Part shown: one piece after another, positions 24,988-33,320 of the stretch
How the letters are laid out: every line of letters begins with the position of its first letter
Numbering within the stretch: position 1 is the first letter of the stretch
DNA from: an uncultured Myroides sp.
Lineage (GTDB): Bacteria > Bacteroidota > Bacteroidia > Flavobacteriales > Flavobacteriaceae
Reading direction: 5' to 3'
Length of the DNA: 54,384 nt
Assembly (NCBI GenBank): GCA_913777665.1
Contig: CAJYTF010000020.1
Coordinates: forward strand, 1 to 54,384
Translations under genes and position numbers: made by a program
Notes under the pieces: generated by a model
What the model was told of the DNA's origin: nothing
What the model saw: the letters and a program-made list of their open reading frames with translations, nothing else
The model's database searches: none

Positions 24988-26724
24988 ATGAAAAAAGTAT
25001 TAGCACTCTTAATGAGTTGCTCGTTGTTGTTTATGGGCTGTAGGCACGATGACGTTTTGGAAAATGATCCAAACCAAAGCCATAGTGAAGATGCGCTAAA
25101 AGGAAAAACATTTGTGTTAACACAAGAACAGTTAGAAGCAAAATATGCAGGCAACAAAAACCTGAATAATATTTTGCAGAAAGAATTTAAAACAGAAGGC
25201 GGTTTAATAAAAACTAATTCTGCAGACGAAGGACAAAATGGCGTGTATATTGATTTAGACCATGTACAGGTTTTTGAATCAAGCGAAATGCACACCATTA
25301 CGTATTATGTAGAAATTGGTGAACAGCAAGAAACCAATGAACCACAGCAAGTATACAACTTAATGTATTTTTCTAAAGACTATGAAAACTATCATGTAAT
25401 TTTATTTAAGTACGATTTTAGCCAGATTCCGTTTCAGCAGTTTATTATGCATCCGGAATTAACAAAAGATGTTTTGGGTTTTATTCCGTTGAATGATATC
25501 GAAAATATTTACGAAAATATTAGTTACAGTATATCACACGGTTTAAAAAGTGCGTCATCAGTGCAAACAACCAGTTCTTCACCTGCTGTAACCTTAGTAT
25601 TTTCTGACTGTGTTATCGCAACTATAATTCCGCCACAGCCTTGTAAAGTATGTACACAATATAAAGGCGAAGTAAGAAACGGTAGAATATGTACAAATGA
25701 CAACCCAGAAACAATGCCTATAGGAGGCTCTGTAACTTATGATTTTTCTGGTTGTGGTGGCTCGGGTGGCGGTGGAACCGGTGGTAACCCTGGGTCAGGA
25801 GGCGGTGGCAATCCCGGTAGCGGAGGCGGCTCTGTAGGAAACCCTGGTGGCGGTTGGAATCCCGGTGGTGGTGGTGGTGGTTCAACACCTTCAAACCCTA
25901 TTTGGAGTAACCCTATTAAAAATCACCGAAATTTATATGATCTTGTTAAAGTTGATATTGGTTTTAACACCGGAAATACTAACAAAAATTTAAACGTACT
26001 AAAAGGTATTGTAGAAAACAATTTACCAACTTTACAAGATTTATATAGTAAAGCCAGCGACACGCAAGAACATGGTTATATGTTTACTAAACAAATGAAA
26101 AATGGTAAATATGTGTCATTAGCAAACCAAGTACCATTACCTTTAAAAACGGGTTCAGTTTGGGCATTAAATATTGACGATTATGTTAAAATTGCTATTA
26201 ATACAGGTTTTTTACATACTCATACCAATAAACATACGATAATATATAATGAATCTAATAAAGAAACAAAAGCAGACCCTATGTTTTCTCATAGTGATCT
26301 TCGTGCAATATTCAGGATAGGTAACGTAAAAAGTATGTCTAATAAAAAAGAATTATATGACTTATTTGTAGGTTTAATGACCAGCGAAAGCCTGTATACA
26401 GTTATGTTTCCTAATGATGCTACCAAAATAAACTTTCAAACTGTTAGCAACGGCACGCCGTTTTCTTACTATATAAATAGTAATGAAATTTGGGAAAATG
26501 TGAAAGATGAATTATTAATCGAATATCAAAAAATTAACTCTTCAACAGCAACCGATCCGGTAAAAGCCAAAATGTACGAAAAAGCATTGTTAACTGTTTT
26601 AAAAGATAATAATGTGCCTTTAAACTTTTACCGTTTAGATGCCAACAACGGGCAGTTTAACGGCACTTGGAAACTGCTGGGGTTAGATGCTAGTGGAAAT
26701 GTAACAGAAAATCAAGGATATTAA
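24988..26724 (+). CDS. Large lipoprotein with Gly-rich linker and JAMM-like C-terminal domain
   Basis: 578 residues. The signal MKKVLALLMSCSLLFMGC has the lipobox Cys at 18. Residues 19-250 form an unknown domain with a C-x2-C pair (CKVC), 255-300 are a Gly/Pro/Ser linker, and 305-578 form a separate domain. The C-terminal domain has Glu362 (EHGYMF), HTH at 410-412 and S434-x2-D437 (MFSHSD). This is the order and spacing logic of the E...HxH...SxxD zinc signature of JAB/MPN (JAMM) peptidases. The JAMM assignment is inference. First gene of the repeat-flanked island. Confidence 0.7.
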   Translation: MKKVLALLMSCSLLFMGCRHDDVLENDPNQSHSEDALKGKTFVLTQEQLEAKYAGNKNLNNILQKEFKTEGGLIKTNSADEGQNGVYIDLDHVQVFESSEMHTITYYVEIGEQQETNEPQQVYNLMYFSKDYENYHVILFKYDFSQIPFQQFIMHPELTKDVLGFIPLNDIENIYENISYSISHGLKSASSVQTTSSSPAVTLVFSDCVIATIIPPQPCKVCTQYKGEVRNGRICTNDNPETMPIGGSVTYDFSGCGGSGGGGTGGNPGSGGGGNPGSGGGSVGNPGGGWNPGGGGGGSTPSNPIWSNPIKNHRNLYDLVKVDIGFNTGNTNKNLNVLKGIVENNLPTLQDLYSKASDTQEHGYMFTKQMKNGKYVSLANQVPLPLKTGSVWALNIDDYVKIAINTGFLHTHTNKHTIIYNESNKETKADPMFSHSDLRAIFRIGNVKSMSNKKELYDLFVGLMTSESLYTVMFPNDATKINFQTVSNGTPFSYYINSNEIWENVKDELLIEYQKINSSTATDPVKAKMYEKALLTVLKDNNVPLNFYRLDANNGQFNGTWKLLGLDASGNVTENQGY

Positions 26725-26736
26725 AATTAAAAAAAT

Positions 26737-27387
26737 ATGAAAAAATATATATTAATACTGTTTAGCTTTTTTACCCTAAACAGTTTTGCACAGTTTACAA
26801 CCGTAGATATGTTTAATGTACCAAGTAATATTGGTGTTAGCGAAAACGGTTATTATTATAAAGATGTAAGCGGCTATTTTAACCAGTTTGTAGGTACCTG
26901 GCAATACCAAAATGGTACTACCACTTATACCTTACAGTTTAAAAAACAAACGTTTCTTAAAAGTTATCCCCATGTAAATAAAACATATCAAAGAGATTAT
27001 TTAATAGGCGCTTTAAAGGTTGTTAAAAACGGGGTGCTAATATACAACGATTTACCAACTTTGAACCTAAACCTTACCCATGCTGTTAAGTATAAAATTT
27101 TCTCGATGACAAGAGCAGAAAATTTCAGCAATTGTTATATGTGTACGTACCCAAACCAGCGTTTACACTTGTCGTACTCTGAACCTAACAACGACAATTA
27201 TGCTTTTGAGGATTTAGGTTTTATGATGCATACTTATACACAAAACGGTGTAGTTAAACTACGTGTGGATTTTTCGGATAGAACTTCTCCAAGCCAATTT
27301 ACAAACTTTAAAGACCCTGACTCTCCCCCAACAAAAACATCCATATTTATGGATTTTGGTATTTTTGATTTTGTAAAGGTTCCGTAA
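26737..27387 (+). CDS. Secreted hypothetical protein, paralogue 1
   Basis: 216 residues with a signal peptide (MKKYILILFSFFTLNSFAQ). Conserved features shared with the next gene are YYYKDVSGYFNQFVGTWQY, a Cys pair in NCYMC, and GIFDFVKVP at the end. The fold is unknown; the GTWQY-x-NG-x-T pattern recalls short Bacteroidota families such as DUF6705, which I cannot verify. It starts 12 bp after the JAMM-like lipoprotein and probably shares its transcript. Confidence 0.75.
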   Translation: MKKYILILFSFFTLNSFAQFTTVDMFNVPSNIGVSENGYYYKDVSGYFNQFVGTWQYQNGTTTYTLQFKKQTFLKSYPHVNKTYQRDYLIGALKVVKNGVLIYNDLPTLNLNLTHAVKYKIFSMTRAENFSNCYMCTYPNQRLHLSYSEPNNDNYAFEDLGFMMHTYTQNGVVKLRVDFSDRTSPSQFTNFKDPDSPPTKTSIFMDFGIFDFVKVP

Positions 27388-27390
27388 TAT

Positions 27391-27416
27391 AAAGCTCCTG
27401 AAAAAAGGAGCTTTTT
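27391..27416 (+). terminator. Terminator between the tandem paralogues
   Basis: AAAGCTCCT/AGGAGCTTT hairpin with a six-nt loop and trailing T-tract, right after the first paralogue. Confidence 0.8.
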
Positions 27417-27433
27417 AAACTACTTATAAAATC

Positions 27434-28087
27434 ATGAAAAAATATATATTAATACTGTTTAGCTTTCTTAGCTTAAACACCTTTGGACAACAGTTTACCG
27501 TAACCGACATATTTGATTATAACAATAATGTAGAGAGAGGTACTAACGGTTATTATTATAAAGATGTAACCGGTTATTTTAACCAATTTTTAGGTACCTG
27601 GCAATACCAAAATGGTAATACCATTTATACCTTACAGTTTAAAAAACACGCATTTATTAAGAGCTACCCTCATGTAAACACAACATATCAACAAGATTAT
27701 TTAATAGGGGCTTTAAAAGTTGTTAAAAACGGAGTGTTAATATACAATGGTTTGCCAAATTTAAATCTAAGTTTTTCCGAAGCTGTTAAGTACGACATTT
27801 TCTCTATGACAAGAGTAGAAAATTTTAGCAACTGTTATATGTGTTCCTATCCGGAACAACGTTTGCACTTGTCGTACTCTGAACCCAACAATGATAATTA
27901 TGCTTTTGAGAATTTAGGTTTTATGATCCATACTTATACACAAAACGGTGTAGTTAAACTACGTATGGATTTTTCGGATCAAACTTCCCCAAGCGCTTTT
28001 ACAAACTTTAAAGACTCTAAATCTCCCCCAACTAAAACATCCATATTTATGGATTTTGGCATTTTTGATTTTGTAAAGGTTCCCTAA
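27434..28087 (+). CDS. Secreted hypothetical protein, paralogue 2
   Basis: 217 residues, a tandem duplicate of the preceding gene. It has an almost identical signal peptide and C-terminus, and most residues between match by eye; differences cluster near residues 20-40 and in scattered positions. The NCYMC cysteines are kept. Function unknown. The stop codon overlaps the start of the second 51-bp terminator repeat. A terminator separates it from paralogue 1, so it may be read mainly from read-through or from its own weak promoter. Confidence 0.75.
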   Translation: MKKYILILFSFLSLNTFGQQFTVTDIFDYNNNVERGTNGYYYKDVTGYFNQFLGTWQYQNGNTIYTLQFKKHAFIKSYPHVNTTYQQDYLIGALKVVKNGVLIYNGLPNLNLSFSEAVKYDIFSMTRVENFSNCYMCSYPEQRLHLSYSEPNNDNYAFENLGFMIHTYTQNGVVKLRMDFSDQTSPSAFTNFKDSKSPPTKTSIFMDFGIFDFVKVP

Positions 28088-28136
28088 ATTATTTTATAAA
28101 AAGTTAAAGAGTCACTAAATGTGGCTCTTTTTTTGT
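28086..28136 (+). repeat. 51-bp terminator repeat, copy 2
   Basis: Exact copy of 24857-24907; its terminator hairpin is at 28106-28130. It begins within the stop codon of paralogue 2. Confidence 0.9.
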
Positions 28137-28187
28137 TAGTTGTGTAACAAAACAGTACTTTTCGCAACAAACACTTAAAATCTATTT

Positions 28188-29354
28188 ATGAAAAACATTT
28201 TACTTACACTACTACTTTTTTTAAACATCTCGGTTCAGGCTCAACAATTGGTTCAGGGAATTATTAAAGATACCGAAACCAACAAACCAATTCAATATGT
28301 ACTAATTATTGGAAATGTATCTGGAAAAAGCACGGTTACTAACAGCGAAGGTCGATTTCAATTTAATTTACCTGCCCAAGATTCAAAACTAATCATTAAA
28401 CATTTAGATTATTTTACGCAGGAATTATCTACTAAAAATACTAAATCATTTAGTATTCAAATGCAATCTTCTACCGAATCTTTAGAGGAAATCGTAATCT
28501 TAAAAACATCAATAAAAGATGAAATTGAAAAAGCGATTAAAACATCGCAGGAAAAATTCGCAAAAAATTTAAAACTGAATACTTTTTACCGAGAGTTGCT
28601 TTATATAAACGGAACTATGTATCAATACGAAGATGCTGAAATTGATTATTACTTGCAATCGATCAAAAAAAATGATGTGATTGTAAAAGAAAGCCGAAGC
28701 GTAAAATTTTCTAACGAAGAAGCAAAAAAATTTGATTCCCTTTCTAATATCCGATATTACTGGGGTGATTTTAAAGATAATGTATCGTATGAATTTAATT
28801 ATCAGTTTATTAAAAATATTATTTCAGACAAAGAATATGATTTATATATTACCGCTAAAACCGCTGCAGATGGAACCGAATTATATGTTTTAAATTTTAA
28901 CCCCATTGACAATGCAAAAAAAGCGACACTTTCGGGTAAAATGATTTATGGGGCAAAAGATTATTTGATTAGAGAAATTAAAGCAGATTTATCTGAAAAA
29001 TTTATAAACAATAACGAATTTACTCAACAAAACAATCACCGCTTTAAACGCAGTTTTTATAATCGAACCACAATTTTCAACCTTTTTAACAATAACTATA
29101 CTTTAGCATATACATCGTACCGAATTTTTGGTGTTTCGCAAGTTTCAAACCAGCTTACCAAAGTAGGCGGCGTTATGGAACTTTTGATAGATTCGATTGA
29201 AGAAAATCCGGCAAAACCAACCAGTGAAAATTTTTATACTGAAAACAAACTAACTCGATTAGGCAAAAACTACAAAACAAAATATTGGGAAAAATTCAAT
29301 GTGGTACCACTGACATTTAAAGAAGAACAAATGCTTAAAGAGATTAATAAATAA
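28188..29354 (+). CDS. Secreted protein with carboxypeptidase-regulatory-like domain
   Basis: 388 residues. Signal peptide MKNILLTLLLFLNISVQAQ, then a CarboxypepD_reg-like beta-sandwich (residues ~20-100: VQGIIKDTETNKPIQYVLI, TVTNSEGRFQFNLP, SLEEIVI), then ~280 residues of the type found in large Bacteroidota envelope proteins. No TonB-dependent barrel is attached. Such domains are common in the periplasm or outer membrane; the role is unknown. It lies just outside the duplicated-terminator island. Confidence 0.82.
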   Translation: MKNILLTLLLFLNISVQAQQLVQGIIKDTETNKPIQYVLIIGNVSGKSTVTNSEGRFQFNLPAQDSKLIIKHLDYFTQELSTKNTKSFSIQMQSSTESLEEIVILKTSIKDEIEKAIKTSQEKFAKNLKLNTFYRELLYINGTMYQYEDAEIDYYLQSIKKNDVIVKESRSVKFSNEEAKKFDSLSNIRYYWGDFKDNVSYEFNYQFIKNIISDKEYDLYITAKTAADGTELYVLNFNPIDNAKKATLSGKMIYGAKDYLIREIKADLSEKFINNNEFTQQNNHRFKRSFYNRTTIFNLFNNNYTLAYTSYRIFGVSQVSNQLTKVGGVMELLIDSIEENPAKPTSENFYTENKLTRLGKNYKTKYWEKFNVVPLTFKEEQMLKEINK

Positions 29355-29357
29355 ACA

Positions 29358-29385
29358 AAAAGAGAGTTTTTACAAACTCTCTTTT
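29358..29385. terminator. Bidirectional terminator between convergent genes
   Basis: AAAAGAGAGTTT/AAACTCTCTTTT, 12 bp with a 4-nt loop, between the 28188 gene and the 29370 gene and overlapping the 3' end of the latter. Confidence 0.85.
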
Positions 29386-30827
29386 TTTCTGAATAATTGA
29401 TTTTCTTTAAGCAAAGTCGCAACCGTTTCTGGCACATCGCTTTCCCAACTATGATCGTTTTCCTGTATTTTTTTAAGTACTTTGTGCGAGAATATTTTTA
29501 AATTTTTTTGTTCAAAATTTTCAATGTCAATAATCTGATCTTGTTCTTTAAAGTAATTATAGATCGGTTTTAAGGTTTCGTCGTGTAATTCTATATTTTC
29601 TGCCGTAATTACTTCTTCTTTTTCATTTAAAAACGGATACGCGTAAATTTCCAATCCGTGTTTAAACAATCTGCCCAAACCTTCAAACAATCCGCCTGGT
29701 AAATTTGTATAATGCTTCGCATCAAAAATTTCAATTAAACTCGGAATACCAATAGTCAACGCAATTTTTTCTTGCGAATAATTCCAAATATAATCTACTG
29801 CCTTAAAATATTCTTTAAAGTTCGATATCATTACCGTATGCCCCAAAGCACAAAGTAATTCGGCACGATCAAGAAAATCCTGCTCGTCTACTTCGCCTAA
29901 AGCTAAAAGGTTGTTCAAGGTAATTTCAAAAATAACTGCTGTTTTATCAATTGATAACTGATTTTTACCTAAAAACTGGCTCAGCGATTTTTGATACATA
30001 TTAATGTTTACAATAGTTACCGGACGAAAACTACCGCGTAACAACAACACGTTTTTTCTAAACAATGTATTTGCAGGCAGAATATTTTGTCCGTTTGGTC
30101 CAAACATAACCGCATCTGCCATGCCGTTTTTAACCAAAAACAAACTCATTAAACGATTGTCGACATCTTTAAACGCCGGACCTGAAAAGTTAATGGTATC
30201 AATTTCTAACTGGTCTTTATCTAAATGATCGTATAAATTGTAAATTAGTTTTTTAGGATCGTGGTATTGGTAAAAAGCGCCATAAATTAAGTTAACCCCA
30301 AGGGTTCCTAACGTTCTTTGTTGCAACAATACATCGTTTTCTTTGAACTGAATATGTAAAATAATCTCGTTAAATTCCCCTTGAGGTTCGTTCTGAAAAC
30401 GGATACCAACCCAACCGTGACCTTTAAATTTCTTAGCAAAATCTATCGTTGCAACCGTATTGGCATAACTAAAGTAAATTCTGTTCGGGTTTTCGGTATG
30501 GTCCAAACGTTCTTCCAACAACTGCACTTCGTGATCTAACATTTTGTACAAACGGTTTTCGGTAACATAGCGTCCGTCTGGTTCAGTCGTATAAATGGCA
30601 TCGCTAAACTGCTTATCGTATGCCGACATTGCTTTTGCAATGGTTCTTGAAGCCGCACCAGCTCTGAAAAAATGACGAGCCGTTTCTTGCCCGGCACCAA
30701 TTTCAGAGAAAGATCCGTATATATTTTTGTTTAAATTAATCTTTAAAGTTTTGTCAGATAAGGCTTGTTTTTGATCTGTAACTCGATCACCTTGTAATAC
30801 TAAATCGTCTGCAAAAATATTGCTCAT
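29370..30827 (-). CDS. Conserved protein of unknown function (485 aa)
   Basis: 485 residues, soluble, without a signal peptide or membrane segment. Distinctive parts are LNKNIYGSFSEIGAGQETARHFFRAG at the N-terminus and a central FRPVTIVNINMYQKSL. I recall close Bacteroidota relatives carrying inconsistent labels (nicotinate-nucleotide adenylyltransferase, TonB-dependent receptor). Neither fits: there is no HxGH motif and no barrel or signal. It is monocistronic and divergent from the MBL-hydrolase gene. It is certainly a real gene, with no defensible function. Confidence 0.8.
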   Translation of the reverse strand: MSNIFADDLVLQGDRVTDQKQALSDKTLKINLNKNIYGSFSEIGAGQETARHFFRAGAASRTIAKAMSAYDKQFSDAIYTTEPDGRYVTENRLYKMLDHEVQLLEERLDHTENPNRIYFSYANTVATIDFAKKFKGHGWVGIRFQNEPQGEFNEIILHIQFKENDVLLQQRTLGTLGVNLIYGAFYQYHDPKKLIYNLYDHLDKDQLEIDTINFSGPAFKDVDNRLMSLFLVKNGMADAVMFGPNGQNILPANTLFRKNVLLLRGSFRPVTIVNINMYQKSLSQFLGKNQLSIDKTAVIFEITLNNLLALGEVDEQDFLDRAELLCALGHTVMISNFKEYFKAVDYIWNYSQEKIALTIGIPSLIEIFDAKHYTNLPGGLFEGLGRLFKHGLEIYAYPFLNEKEEVITAENIELHDETLKPIYNYFKEQDQIIDIENFEQKNLKIFSHKVLKKIQENDHSWESDVPETVATLLKENQLFRKKESL

Positions 30828-30877
30828 ATTTCTATTATTGTTTGACTATAAAATTACTAAAATCATTTTTAATGTGC

Positions 30878-30885
30878 TATTTTTG
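30878..30885 (+). promoter_or_regulatory. -7 box of the MBL-hydrolase gene
   Basis: TATTTTTG, exact TANNTTTG, 16 bp before the GTG start; the implied mRNA leader is very short. Confidence 0.5.
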
Positions 30886-30901
30886 TAAAAAAGAATCTTA
30901 A

Positions 30902-31669
30902 GTGAAAATACATTTTTTAGGTACGGGTACATCGCAGGGCATTCCGGTTATAGGAATTAAACATCCTGTTTGCTTAAGTACCAATCTAAAAGATAAACGT
31001 TTGCGGTCATCGATTTTAATTGATTGGAACACCACAAAAATTTTAATTGATTGTGGTCCCGATTTCAGACAACAAATGCTACGAATTGACAATGATGCTT
31101 TAGATGCTATTTTGTTTACACACGAACATGCCGATCACACTGCGGGTTTAGACGATATTCGTCCCTATTGTTTTATGGAAAGTAAAGCTATGCCGGTTTA
31201 TGCTCAAAGTCGAGTTGTTGAAAGTTTAAAACGTAGGTTCGATTATATTTTTGAAACAACCAACAGATATCCGGGAGCACCCTCGATCGAAATTCATGAA
31301 ATTGAAGCTTACAAAGATTTTTCTGTCAACAATAAAATCATAAAGCCTTTGTTGGTAAATCATGGTTCATTGCCTATTTTAGGCTATCGATTTGATAATT
31401 TTGCCTATTTAACCGATGTTAAAACGCTTGATGAAGCCACTTACAAACAATTAGAAAATTTAGATGTTTTGGTAATTAATGCCTTGCGCATACAGGAACA
31501 TCCCACACATAATAATTTAACCGAAGCTTTAGAACATATCAGTAAAATAAAACCTAAAAAAGCCTATTTAACGCATATTGGGTTTCAACTGGGTTTTCAT
31601 GATGAAATAGAAACTATTTTACCTGAGAATGTTTTTTTAGCTTACGATCAACTAATTTTAGATATTTAA
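30902..31669 (+). CDS. MBL-fold metallohydrolase (PhnP/RNase Z-like)
   Basis: 255 residues. The metallo-beta-lactamase motif THEHADHTAGLDD (HxHxDH) near residue 75 binds two metals, and the N-terminal GTGTSQGIPVIG is typical of the PhnP/cyclic phosphodiesterase branch. Later ligands are in VNHGSLP and LTHIGFQ. Probable role: hydrolysis of a cyclic or phosphodiester nucleotide. The start is GTG at 30902, directly before the conserved KIHFLGTGTS. Its stop overlaps the next ATG by one base. Confidence 0.88.
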   Translation: MKIHFLGTGTSQGIPVIGIKHPVCLSTNLKDKRLRSSILIDWNTTKILIDCGPDFRQQMLRIDNDALDAILFTHEHADHTAGLDDIRPYCFMESKAMPVYAQSRVVESLKRRFDYIFETTNRYPGAPSIEIHEIEAYKDFSVNNKIIKPLLVNHGSLPILGYRFDNFAYLTDVKTLDEATYKQLENLDVLVINALRIQEHPTHNNLTEALEHISKIKPKKAYLTHIGFQLGFHDEIETILPENVFLAYDQLILDI

Positions 31670-31851
31670 TGAAACGTATTTATTTATATTTGTTTATATT
31701 TTCTCTTATAATTAATATCTTTTTAATTGTAAACGATGGAAGAATATTAAAGGCAAAAGACCAGCATATTGAAAGTTTAGAAAAAAAGCTTAAACGTTCG
31801 CAAGATTCATTAAAAGTATTAGAAAAAAGAATAGTAACCAATCAATCTTAA
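31669..31851 (+). CDS. Small membrane protein with coiled coil
   Basis: 60 residues. One hydrophobic segment (YLYLFIFSLIINIFLIV, ~4-20) is followed by a heptad-like helix (HIESLEKKLKRSQDSLKVLEKRI). This FtsL/FtsB-like layout occurs in many unrelated small proteins, so no function is assigned. It is translationally coupled to the MBL gene (TAATG) and sits 4 bp before a lipoprotein gene, so it is likely genuine. Confidence 0.65.
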   Translation: MKRIYLYLFIFSLIINIFLIVNDGRILKAKDQHIESLEKKLKRSQDSLKVLEKRIVTNQS

Positions 31852-31855
31852 AAAT

Positions 31856-32302
31856 ATGAAAAGAAACATATTAAGTATTTTAGTAGTAGGATTTCTTACT
31901 TTTTCGTGTACTAAAGAGAAAGATACAACCGATGCTCTTAATACGGTAATGGTAAAAGATTCTTTGGAAATGTATAAGAAATTATACGATGAAGCTGCTT
32001 ATTTTTCTATTGATAAAAACGAAAATGCCCAGAAACAGTTCGCTCCGCAAGAAGTTGAAACTGTTATGGCAAAGGTAGTACAAGATTTTAGCGAATTGAA
32101 TCAGCAAGAAGGCGGAAACCCGTTATTACCAGTTGATTCTACAGGAAATACTACCAAAGTAAATAAAATGTCGGTTATAAATCACAAGTGGTTAATAATA
32201 GATTTTTATGGCGAAGGAGTTGTTGGCGAGTTAATGATTAAATACAATTACAGTCCAGATAAAACAACCGAATTTACTGTATTAGATACCGTATTATATT
32301 AA
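31856..32302 (+). CDS. Hypothetical lipoprotein
   Basis: 148 residues with a lipoprotein signal ending in LTFSC (Cys18), followed by TKEKDTTDALN. The mature part has no motif I recognise; WLIIDFYGEGVVGELMIKYNY suggests a beta-rich fold. Third gene of the MBL operon, ended by a strong terminator. Confidence 0.72.
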   Translation: MKRNILSILVVGFLTFSCTKEKDTTDALNTVMVKDSLEMYKKLYDEAAYFSIDKNENAQKQFAPQEVETVMAKVVQDFSELNQQEGGNPLLPVDSTGNTTKVNKMSVINHKWLIIDFYGEGVVGELMIKYNYSPDKTTEFTVLDTVLY

Positions 32303-32330
32303 AAAAGTTTCCAAATTTGGAAACTTTTTT
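32301..32330. terminator. Bidirectional terminator
   Basis: A perfect 30-bp palindrome (AAAAAAGTTTCCAAA and complement) between the convergent lipoprotein and alpha/beta-hydrolase genes. Confidence 0.85.
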
Positions 32331-32976
32331 ATTTTTCTAAAAACGCTTTTAAATCATAAAAGTTTTGTGGTGCTACCCCATGACCAACCAGATATTCTTT
32401 ATATTCAAAAGAAATTTGTAAAGGCTCTAAAAATGCCGATGATTTTCTTGCCCATTCCACAGGAATTACCTGATCTACCGTACCATGCGATCCAAAAATC
32501 TTTAAGTGATTATAAGTAGAAACATCGTTTTTTGGAGTCATTATTTCCGGATTAAAATATCCGCTTAAAGCAGCAACTTTATTTATCTTTTCCGGATACG
32601 TAACCGCAATTGCATAACTTAAAATAGCACCTTGACTAAAGCCAACCAAGTTTACATTTGTTGTATCAATAGGATATTTTGCTGCTAATTCATCAATAAA
32701 TTTAACCAATAAATCTCGTGATTCCATTGCTTGGTCGTTATCACTGAATTTATTCATATCGGCATCAAAAGAAATAGCATACCAAGCAAACCCGTAAGGT
32801 GGAACTTGATAAGGAGCCTGTACCGAAACCACATAATAATTGTCTGGTAATTCTGGCGCAAACGAAAACAAATCTTCTTCGTTGCTGCCGTAACCGTGAA
32901 TTAAGATAATCAATGGATTTTGTTCTTTAACAACCTTTGGTTCTTGTATTAAATAATTTAATATTCCTTTTTGCAT
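32329..32976 (-). CDS. Alpha/beta hydrolase (carboxylesterase/phospholipase type)
   Basis: 215 residues, the short PF02230-type esterase. ILIHGYGSNEEDLFSFA carries the oxyanion region, the nucleophile elbow is GFSQGA (Ser ~114), then GSHGTVDQVIPV (acid) and GHGV (His ~201) complete the triad. Cytoplasmic. The substrate is unknown. Co-directional with DUF4870 and pyrC-like genes, with 2-bp spacing from the former. Confidence 0.9.
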   Translation of the reverse strand: MQKGILNYLIQEPKVVKEQNPLIILIHGYGSNEEDLFSFAPELPDNYYVVSVQAPYQVPPYGFAWYAISFDADMNKFSDNDQAMESRDLLVKFIDELAAKYPIDTTNVNLVGFSQGAILSYAIAVTYPEKINKVAALSGYFNPEIMTPKNDVSTYNHLKIFGSHGTVDQVIPVEWARKSSAFLEPLQISFEYKEYLVGHGVAPQNFYDLKAFLEK

Positions 32977-32978
32977 AG

Positions 32979-33320
32979 TTATTTTTTAGATGAAAATATT
33001 TTTTGAATAAAACCTCCAATTACCGGTATCAATTTATATTCGTTAGAAACTGCTCCCGAGAAACTGTAAATCCATAAAATAAAGATAAAAATGTAAAAAC
33101 CAATTAAAGTAGGCATAAACATAACTTCTGGTACAATTGGTAAAATAGCACTGATTAGTAAAAACAGCAGAAAAATTCCAACTGATTGTTTTATATAGAA
33201 ACTGCCAAATTTATCTTTTTCTTCTTGATTGATGAACCATGCAATTACAGGTCCTAAAAAAGTTAAATGAGCAATAATTGCAGCCAGTTTACCGTCTTTT
33301 GAAATGTTGTTTGCTTCCAT
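32979..33320 (-). CDS. DUF4870 membrane protein
   Basis: 113 residues with three to four membrane helices. The DUF4870 pattern is clear: KLAAIIAHLTFLGPVIAWFI, then the KDKFGSFYIKQSVGI segment. Function unknown. Its ATG overlaps the dihydroorotase-like stop by one base. Confidence 0.88.
   Translation of the reverse strand: MEANNISKDGKLAAIIAHLTFLGPVIAWFINQEEKDKFGSFYIKQSVGIFLLFLLISAILPIVPEVMFMPTLIGFYIFIFILWIYSFSGAVSNEYKLIPVIGGFIQKIFSSKK

Noticed and set aside
25741..25890. GC-rich stretch suggesting foreign DNA
   Set aside because: It is explained by glycine codons of the Gly-rich linker inside the 578-aa lipoprotein.
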